Positions 1 to 5,173 of a stretch of DNA of 15,239 nt are shown one piece after another; position 1 is the first letter of the stretch; each line of letters starts with the position of its first letter. This DNA is from Ruminococcus sp. (GTDB taxonomy: Bacteria; Bacillota_A; Clostridia; Oscillospirales; Ruminococcaceae): contig NZ_JAIKXF010000063.1 of assembly GCF_024684275.1 (NCBI RefSeq), positions 1 through 15,239 on the forward strand. Reading direction: 5' to 3'. The notes below the pieces were generated by a model that was not told the origin of the DNA, did no database searches, and saw only the letters and a list, made by a program, of their open reading frames with translations. The translations under genes and the position numbers were made by a program.

Positions 1-70
1 CCTCCTTGATTTTAGTCACGTTTCTCAACGTGCTAAATCAAGTATATCACATTATTTAACTTATGGGCAG
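1..70 (-). promoter_or_regulatory. Promoter, leader and RBS of a leftward gene outside the window
   Basis: On the minus strand bases 5-1 read GGAGG, a ribosome binding site for a gene whose start codon lies left of the window. Upstream on the same strand bases 46-41 read TATACT, preceded by TGA (49-47), giving an extended -10 (TGn-TATACT). The -35 at the proper distance is weak, as is common with an extended -10. Transcription would start near base 34, inside the palindrome at 6-41, so that palindrome would act as operator or leader hairpin. The promoter is inferred from motif match; the RBS is seen directly. Confidence 0.45.
6..41. repeat. Strong bulged palindrome (operator or hairpin)
   Basis: Arms 6-22 and 27-41 are inverted copies around the spacer TCTC (23-26). 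The inner part CACGTT/AACGTG is perfect, and the outer part (TTGATTT...AG / CT...AAATCAA) pairs except for two extra T residues in the left arm. Fifteen pairs in total are far above chance in this base composition. It overlaps the predicted -10 and start site of the leftward gene and ends one base before its RBS. It could be a repressor operator, a leader hairpin that sequesters the RBS, or a mobile-element end. No T-tract follows on either strand, so it is not an intrinsic terminator. Confidence 0.7.
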
Positions 71-123
71 CACCGTGGGCAGAAGCGGAGAGTGTGGGCA
101 AAAGTTCCGTGCAGAGTGGGCAG
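64..123 (+). repeat. TGGGCA direct repeats, four copies
   Basis: TGGGCA occurs at 64, 76, 95 and 117. Three copies extend to GTGGGCA(A/G). Spacings are 12, 19 and 22 bases, so this is not a uniform tandem array. The copies lie just upstream of the leftward promoter and well upstream of the rightward gene at 340. They could be sites for a DNA-binding protein controlling either or both. Function is unknown. Confidence 0.5.
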
Positions 124-173
124 TCTGAGCGGTATATACAACAATCTACAAAAGTCCGTTTATGCTGTTTTTT

Positions 174-279
174 GCTAAGTTTTTGCACCCTTAGCGGACA
201 AATAGCGGACAAAAAGCATTCGACATACCCTTGTATTTATTCGTTTTTCACCGATGTGCAGATCATATCAGCGGACAAA
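174..279 (+). repeat. GCGGACAAA direct repeats with adjacent GCTAAG/CTTAGC hairpin
   Basis: GCGGACAAA occurs three times, at 194, 205 and 271, the first two 11 bases apart (about one helical turn). A related inverted copy (AGTCCGTTTA) lies near 153-162. The first copy overlaps the right arm of an inverted repeat GCTAAG (174-179)/CTTAGC (190-195). Iteron-like sites upstream of a small mobile-element-type gene suggest binding sites, but no protein can be named. Confidence 0.45.
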
Positions 280-339
280 ATGAGTCAATTATTATCAACG
301 CTCGCTGATACATCTGAACGATAAGTAGGAGGCTTTTTT

Positions 340-756
340 ATGAGCAGATATACAAGTGAACAGACCGCATATAACCCACTGAAAAAGAAATACGTTCCGC
401 TGTGGAGAGTGGACACCAATACCGTGACCGTCACCCACTTCAACATCGATACGCACACTGAGGAGAGCAAGACCTACCATACAGACTTCATAAGGTATCA
501 TCTTCATTTCTCTGACAGCCATTGCACCGACAGGCTTCGCAGGTTCGTAAATGAGGGTAAGATCGTACAGTACCTCGATGATATGGAACCGAAAGTCAGT
601 GAAGCTATCGCCCGTCAGGTGGAGCTTTGGAAGCAAACTGACAGTTGCTATCAGAAAGCTGTCCTTGCTTCCGATACCGAGAAGATGCTCGGTATGGAGA
701 ACTGCTTTATAAGTATGGCGAGAGAAGCAGTGTTTGAGTGTATGGTTTATATTTGA
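340..756 (+). CDS. TnpV-like small transposon-associated protein
   Basis: A 138-aa protein with a clear AGGAGG (327-332) seven bases before its ATG. The C-terminal half, from about residue 72 (GKIVQYLDDMEPKVSEAIAR) to the last residues (AREAVFECMVYI), matches from memory the layout of TnpV-family proteins: a GKL..YL.DID helix, a charged helix, then an M-N-x-R-A-x-E-I-V..IYA ending. The first 70 residues are more divergent, and the typical TnpV leading segment (GYLIPNL-like) is hard to see. TnpV proteins are carried on integrated elements of Clostridia; their biochemical role is not established. There is no signal peptide or membrane segment. The gene is convergent with the defence operon and stands alone, so it may be a leftover of an integrated element. 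The family call is moderate and the reading frame is well supported. Confidence 0.6.
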   Translation: MSRYTSEQTAYNPLKKKYVPLWRVDTNTVTVTHFNIDTHTEESKTYHTDFIRYHLHFSDSHCTDRLRRFVNEGKIVQYLDDMEPKVSEAIARQVELWKQTDSCYQKAVLASDTEKMLGMENCFISMAREAVFECMVYI

Positions 757-761
757 GGATC

Positions 762-790
762 ATCTGCTGTGCCTTCGGGTGCAGCCGTTG
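762..790 (+). repeat. UUCG-hairpin repeat, copy 1
   Basis: The 18-mer ATCTGCTGTGCCTTCGGG (762-779) recurs at 2339-2356 with one difference, and the next 11 bases are also related (23 of 29 identical overall). The RNA can fold as CUGCUGUGCC-UUCG-GGUGCAGCCG with eight consecutive pairs, two of them G-U. The copy begins six bases after the stop of the TnpV-like gene and lies in the convergent gap with the kinase gene. It could act as a weak terminator for the rightward gene, although only a short AT-rich stretch and no T-tract follows. Confidence 0.6.
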
Positions 791-834
791 GTTATATATG
801 ATTTTGAAGTGATACAAGTCAATTTGAACAAGTG

Positions 835-1872
835 TTACTTTATTGTAGTTTGTTTTATGTAGTTGTATACATAGTCTTTTGCTTGCATCATTTCTGTAAA
901 CTTTTTTGAATCACTGGAGGATTTTCTATTATTGTTATAAATCGATACTTTAATGAACTTATTATTGGGTTCAATGTATATCTCTTTTTGAGGATTCCCC
1001 ACAGAAGAGCCTATCCAATTAAATTCAGAAACTTTAATCCAAGAGTATAATGGTTGAAGTTTTTCAATGGCATTTCGCATTTCACTTGCAGAACTGTATC
1101 TCTTTTGTGGATCTATATTACACGCCTTCTTTATTATTCTTATAACTTTTTCGGGTATGAATGGTAACATCGGCAGCTTGTTTATTAGTTTTCCTGATTC
1201 TATTGATTTTTTTACATCGGGAATTGATTGTAGGAACAATTCCCAATCAGATATTCCATTTACCATCCGGTATAAAGTCATTCCCAGGGCATAAATATCA
1301 GTTTGGACTGTTGCTATTGAATTATCAAAAAATGTTTCTGGAGCGGCATGAGTTACATACCATCTCCACGGAATGATAGTTTTCCCTAAAGCAGTTGAAA
1401 GTCCAAAATCTGCTAATTTAGGAATTTCATTATCAATTAAGATATTTGCCGGCTTAATATCTCGATGAATAATACCTTGCAAATGAGAATATTCCACTGC
1501 AAACAATATATTTCTTACTATCTCTAAACTTTGGTTTACAGAAAGATATGATGATTTTAATATACTGTCTATAGACTTACCATTTGCCAAATCCATATCA
1601 ATAACAAACAATAGTTCACCGTTAAATTCAACTATTTCTCCACTATTAATTTTAATTACATTATTATGTTTGCATTTATACGGTATAGCAGCTTCGCTGA
1701 AAAGCTTATAAGCTTCCTTAGGATTACTGACTTCCATAATCTTAAGTGCTTTCTCTACACCTAGTATTTTATCAAAAACTTTATATACTGATCCGAATCC
1801 GCCATTTCCAAGTTTCTGAATCAAATAATACTTTCCAAGATTGTTTCCTGAATAATCATTTTTTATATTCAT
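835..1872 (-). CDS. Serine/threonine protein kinase with extra C-terminal domain
   Basis: A 345-aa cytosolic kinase. All catalytic features are present: glycine loop LGNGGFGSVY (21-30), ATP lysine K44 in KALKI, helix-C glutamate near 60, HRDIKPAN (136-143) with catalytic D138, DFG (155-157), APE (177-179), and TDIYALG with D192. It is therefore predicted to be an active Hanks-type kinase transferring phosphate from ATP to Ser/Thr. Residues about 280-345 form an extra domain I do not recognise. There is no transmembrane or PASTA segment, unlike the housekeeping PrkC/Stk1 cell-wall kinase. Its ATG is one base after the stop of the RuvC-like gene, and its RBS (AGGAG) lies within that gene's last codons, so the two are translationally coupled. 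As last gene of a restriction-type operon it is likely a signalling or effector component of a defence locus; that role is inferred. The gene is visibly more AT-rich than the methylase genes. Confidence 0.93.
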   Translation of the reverse strand: MNIKNDYSGNNLGKYYLIQKLGNGGFGSVYKVFDKILGVEKALKIMEVSNPKEAYKLFSEAAIPYKCKHNNVIKINSGEIVEFNGELLFVIDMDLANGKSIDSILKSSYLSVNQSLEIVRNILFAVEYSHLQGIIHRDIKPANILIDNEIPKLADFGLSTALGKTIIPWRWYVTHAAPETFFDNSIATVQTDIYALGMTLYRMVNGISDWELFLQSIPDVKKSIESGKLINKLPMLPFIPEKVIRIIKKACNIDPQKRYSSASEMRNAIEKLQPLYSWIKVSEFNWIGSSVGNPQKEIYIEPNNKFIKVSIYNNNRKSSSDSKKFTEMMQAKDYVYNYIKQTTIK

Positions 1873-1873
1873 A

Positions 1874-2302
1874 TTATTCTCCTAAAGCATACCAAGCCAT
1901 TACAGAAGAAGCAAGTTTTTCGTTCTTATAGTTGCAGTCAGGATACTGTTTTTCAAATGCTTGTATTTTTGAGTTTTTGTTAGCCGTGATCCAACGATTT
2001 GACCGTTCTATTAATGTAATATCTTTCTGCTGACAAAGTAAATTAAGAACACCTAAAGAATAATGCATATATGGAATTTGTTTCATCGTTATATCTAAGG
2101 ATAATTTATATGAAACAACATCTGGTTTAAACTTTGCGAGCAATTCGGTGAAAATATTATCAAAGTCCAACATCAGTTTAGTTGACTCAGGTCTGTAGTT
2201 TTGCTTTCCAGTCTCACCAATAATTGCAACTTCTTTATTTGTACCTTCAATAAAGGAATACCATATTTCTCCCTTTTTAATTGCAATACCTAAACTTTTC
2301 AT
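1874..2302 (-). CDS. Small RuvC/RNase H-fold (DUF3010-like) protein, probably non-catalytic
   Basis: A 142-aa protein with an AGGAG RBS. The pattern is a short beta hairpin at the start (KSLGIAIKKGEIWYSFI), a predicted helix then strand FKPDVVSYKLS (58-68), a helix YSLGVLNLLC (81-90), a strand DITLIER (94-100) and a C-terminal helix (KLASSVMAWYAL, 129-140). This is the order of RuvC/RNase H-like folds and resembles DUF3010 from memory. The acids used by active RuvC-type nucleases (GxDxG at the first strand, E after the fourth strand, D in the last helix) are not where expected: I6-A7-I8, Y65 and A131/S132. It is thus more likely a structural or nucleic-acid-binding protein than a nuclease. 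It is coupled to the kinase gene, and both sit between two copies of the UUCG-hairpin repeat. Partner and substrate are unknown. Confidence 0.7.
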   Translation of the reverse strand: MKSLGIAIKKGEIWYSFIEGTNKEVAIIGETGKQNYRPESTKLMLDFDNIFTELLAKFKPDVVSYKLSLDITMKQIPYMHYSLGVLNLLCQQKDITLIERSNRWITANKNSKIQAFEKQYPDCNYKNEKLASSVMAWYALGE

Positions 2303-2338
2303 TTGTTATTCTCCTTACTGAAAAAATAATATTAAATT

Positions 2339-2367
2339 ATCTGTTGTGCCTTCGGGAATAGCTGTAG
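2339..2367 (+). repeat. UUCG-hairpin repeat, copy 2
   Basis: ATCTGTTGTGCCTTCGGG (2339-2356) is copy 2 of the motif at 762, in the same orientation. It lies in the only sizeable gap of the operon (2303-2371) and ends five bases before the stop codon of the AlbA_2 gene. Its right arm differs from copy 1 (AATAGCTG instead of TGCAGCCG), yet pairing at several positions is retained (U-A, G-U, U-A, U-G, G-C), so the fold rather than the exact bases may be kept. A short T-run (2369-2373) follows on the plus strand, which is antisense to the operon. Confidence 0.6.
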
Positions 2368-2371
2368 ATTT

Positions 2372-3523
2372 TTATAAATTACTATATTCTTTTCTATATT
2401 CTGCAAGCATTTCATTAAGAACAAAACCTGTGTTCAATTCCTCTCTATAAACCTCTGTCCGTCTATCACTATCTGTTTTTATGTGATCATATCGCTCCGT
2501 TTTAGAGAGTCGATCTTTGAAATCTTCATAATTATATGTAATATAGTCTTCAAAAGCAAGTCGTTCATCTTCGGAGTCAAATATCAATACCACATTCATC
2601 AAGTTGCTATAAGCGTACCGTTCTTCACCGTTGTCAGGATCATACATAAATTTTAGAAGAGTATAGCGTTTTGTCCCCTTAGAATAATATTTATATGATA
2701 TTTTATCATACGAATGATAGCCTTGTTTGATAAATCCCCATTCAGGCACAGGAATAGTTAATCTTCCACTATCAAGGCACACAATTTGGTATCCTTTCAA
2801 CACGGTGCGATTTGCTATAATATCAAGAAGCATAAATGAAGTAGCTTCATTCACCTGAGAATAAGAATAGAATTCGTCTCTTCTGCGATGGTCAGTATAC
2901 TCCTCATCATCACAATAGGTATGGATGACATATTCGGGTTTGTAAATATGGTACCAATCCTCTTCGTATTCTTTCCAGTTTAGTTTATTCTCCATACTGT
3001 CATATATGAATTCAAGAGGTGATTTAGTTAGTCCAAGTCGTTTCTTCCACAACATTTCTATTTCGTAGTATTCAGCATTACCATCATTAGGTGTATTTTT
3101 ATCTTGGATACGAGTATAAATGCATCCCGCTTTCATTCGTCCATACTGCTTTTTCAAGTAGATTGGTGTAAGATCAGTGTTTTTTATAATCAGTACGTCT
3201 ATTTCTTTTCCAATTAGAAATATGGTTTGTAATTCAATTTGCGGAACGATGTCACCTGCAAAATGAAGATTATTAAGAGTATCTATTATATCAGCTTGCT
3301 TTCTACGAGTTTTAGACATACCTACGATTTGGTAATCGTCGGATACACCAAATATTATGTAGCAATCCCTATCATGAACTGTATTGGTAAAACATACTAT
3401 ATCTTTTATAAGGTCTTCTGTTTTTTCATGCCACTCTTGCTTAAAGTCCCATTGCTCTGTTTCACATTTTTGGTTTATAAAGTATTCTATACGTTTTTCC
3501 AATTCATACTCTTTGTATACCAT
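2372..3523 (-). CDS. AlbA_2 (Schlafen-type) domain protein of the defence operon
   Basis: A 383-aa protein. Residues about 16-140 form an AlbA_2/Schlafen-type domain: ETEQWDFKQEW (21-31; the family's E..EFK signature), KDIVCFTNT (40-48), YIIFGVSDDYQIVG (55-68; the family's GVxDxxxxVG), then IVPQIELQ and a closing strand (GCIYTRIQDKNTP, 133-145) where the family usually reads Y.R.G....A. Such domains bind nucleic acid and, in animal Schlafens, carry the RNase centre; in bacteria they are often annotated as ATP-binding or transcriptional regulators. Residues about 170-383 are rich in Tyr, Asp and Glu and match nothing I know; no helix-turn-helix is obvious. The ATG is preceded by AGAGGA, which overlaps the last codons of the methylase gene (10-base gap). 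It may be a nucleic-acid sensor or an RNase effector; choosing between them is inference. Confidence 0.8.
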   Translation of the reverse strand: MVYKEYELEKRIEYFINQKCETEQWDFKQEWHEKTEDLIKDIVCFTNTVHDRDCYIIFGVSDDYQIVGMSKTRRKQADIIDTLNNLHFAGDIVPQIELQTIFLIGKEIDVLIIKNTDLTPIYLKKQYGRMKAGCIYTRIQDKNTPNDGNAEYYEIEMLWKKRLGLTKSPLEFIYDSMENKLNWKEYEEDWYHIYKPEYVIHTYCDDEEYTDHRRRDEFYSYSQVNEATSFMLLDIIANRTVLKGYQIVCLDSGRLTIPVPEWGFIKQGYHSYDKISYKYYSKGTKRYTLLKFMYDPDNGEERYAYSNLMNVVLIFDSEDERLAFEDYITYNYEDFKDRLSKTERYDHIKTDSDRRTEVYREELNTGFVLNEMLAEYRKEYSNL

Positions 3524-3533
3524 ATATTAATTA

Positions 3534-5159
3534 TTATCCTCTGCTCAGCCTTCGTCTCTGCATCTTCTTCCAAATCTGTCGGCAGGAGGCGCAGATATTC
3601 TTATCAATACCCAATACTTCAACAAGGAGTCTCTGATCTACAAGATCGAGAGCTACTTCTATATCTTCATCATTGCGAACGATGGTGTCAATTCGCTCTA
3701 AAAGCTCTTTTTTCAGGGCTTCATCAATATTTTTAACCACTGGCAGCATTATATTACCGACTTCTCCGGGGAGAATTTCAAGCACACCGCCGCCATAGCT
3801 TCTTCCACATATTTCCGTGAATGCAAAGGAAATGCTGTTATAGTACGACAGGAGAACATTTTCAGCGTTAATATTCTCGTTAAACTTAATACGGTGCATT
3901 GTATCTGTTGAAACTGCATTGCATCGGTTCAGCACAAACTTAGGATAGAGGTTATTCCTTCTGAGAAAGAAAGCATCTGGTATCCATACCGAAGGAACAA
4001 TATACCACCTGTCACGGATAGAACACTTATAGCCCTTGTTTTCTCCGCTTTTCTCTCCAAGTTCGATATATTCCTTATGTTTTGCAGGATATTCTTCATA
4101 CGGTGTATCAGGGAAACTTATGAGCATTGCTCTCTTATTATCCTGTATGTTCTCCTGCCAATCACTGTCAGTAAAGTATATACCGTGAGCGTGAGAACTT
4201 CTGCCAATAAGCGGAAGCGTTACAGAAGTGAGGTCATATCGCTCATTTGTTGTTTTGTCAACAGAAAAATAAGTATTGTTTCCTGTGGTGATGCCCACGT
4301 TGATTAGTGCCAAATCAGAGAATTTTGTGAATCGCTTATCATCACGAATAGACTGGATCACTTTTATTTCTTCCGCTGAGACAAAATACTTTGTCCATTT
4401 TTCCTTAACGTGCTTTAGCTTCTGGAAGCCATTTGAATTAAGGTCGAGTTTCTTGAAATCTTCGAGGTTGCTAAGTTCTATTATACGTATGCCTTTCTCT
4501 TCCTTATCTTTTTCTCCGATGAAAACAAGTATTTCCTGTTCAATATCAGGGAAAACGAGCTGCTCAAATGTCAGTAATGTGATTTTTGAGAGCTGATTGG
4601 AGAGAAAAAGCCGCAAATCTTCGGCATAAACTACTTGAAGTATCTCCGCTGGAATGACAAATGCTATTTTTCCGTTCTCAGAAAGCAACTGAACACAAGC
4701 CACAAGGAAGGCTACCCACGCATTTATCAGCTTATTGGACTTCATTCCATGAGAAGTGAGTATGCTTGACTGTATTTCACGCTGTTCCTCGGTGAGATAC
4801 TGGTAACGAATATATGGGGGATTGCCCAAAATCAGATCATAGCTCTCTTTTCCGTATACTCTCTGATAAAAGTCCAAGAAATCTTCATTTAGAACATGAA
4901 CATTGGCATTGTACTTATAATTATTACCGACTTTTTCTGCTTCGTCAGGCTCTATCTCAACAGCAGTGACATTTGGAATGTCATTGATAAGGTTCAAAGA
5001 CATGAGACTGTCAAGAAACACTCCATCTCCGCAGCTTGGCTCTAATACATTAGCAATATTTTGAGGCGCAACAAGGCTCACCATTGCATTGGCAAGTTGC
5101 AATGGCGTATAATATGCTCCTCTTAATTTCTGTTCGGAACTATCCTTTTTGAGTCTCAT
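3534..5159 (-). CDS. N6-adenine DNA methyltransferase, TaqI/Eco57I-like
   Basis: A 541-aa gamma-class methyltransferase that transfers methyl from S-adenosylmethionine to adenine N6 in DNA. Motifs in order: RGAYYTP (13-19, motif X), EPSCGDGVFLD (40-50, SAM-binding motif I), AVEIEP (66-71, motif II), EDFLDFY (92-98, motif III), GNPPYIRYQYL (112-122, catalytic NPPY, motif IV), then VIPAEILQV near 168-176. The region from about 200 to 500 is the likely target recognition domain, containing a GGGVLEILPGEV segment typical of TaqI-like C-terminal halves. The length fits a stand-alone methylase; no nuclease domain is visible. A GAAGG RBS lies in the 14-base gap after the 995-aa gene. It would protect host DNA, either as a second methylase for the other strand of an asymmetric site or for a different site. 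Confidence 0.92.
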   Translation of the reverse strand: MRLKKDSSEQKLRGAYYTPLQLANAMVSLVAPQNIANVLEPSCGDGVFLDSLMSLNLINDIPNVTAVEIEPDEAEKVGNNYKYNANVHVLNEDFLDFYQRVYGKESYDLILGNPPYIRYQYLTEEQREIQSSILTSHGMKSNKLINAWVAFLVACVQLLSENGKIAFVIPAEILQVVYAEDLRLFLSNQLSKITLLTFEQLVFPDIEQEILVFIGEKDKEEKGIRIIELSNLEDFKKLDLNSNGFQKLKHVKEKWTKYFVSAEEIKVIQSIRDDKRFTKFSDLALINVGITTGNNTYFSVDKTTNERYDLTSVTLPLIGRSSHAHGIYFTDSDWQENIQDNKRAMLISFPDTPYEEYPAKHKEYIELGEKSGENKGYKCSIRDRWYIVPSVWIPDAFFLRRNNLYPKFVLNRCNAVSTDTMHRIKFNENINAENVLLSYYNSISFAFTEICGRSYGGGVLEILPGEVGNIMLPVVKNIDEALKKELLERIDTIVRNDEDIEVALDLVDQRLLVEVLGIDKNICASCRQIWKKMQRRRLSRG

Positions 5160-5173
5160 AATAATTACCTTCT

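Noticed and set aside
94..324. 76-residue frame on the plus strand beginning at GTG
   Set aside because: No RBS, built over the TGGGCA and GCGGACAAA repeats, and compositionally unlike a protein. It ends at 324, just before the RBS of the real gene.
295..636. 113-residue frame on the minus strand
   Set aside because: It overlaps the well-supported gene at 340-756, lacks an RBS, and its residues are what antisense reading of that gene gives.
762..800. UUCG hairpin as an intrinsic terminator for the convergent genes
   Set aside because: The stem is suitable, but no T-tract follows directly on either strand; at best it is a weak terminator.
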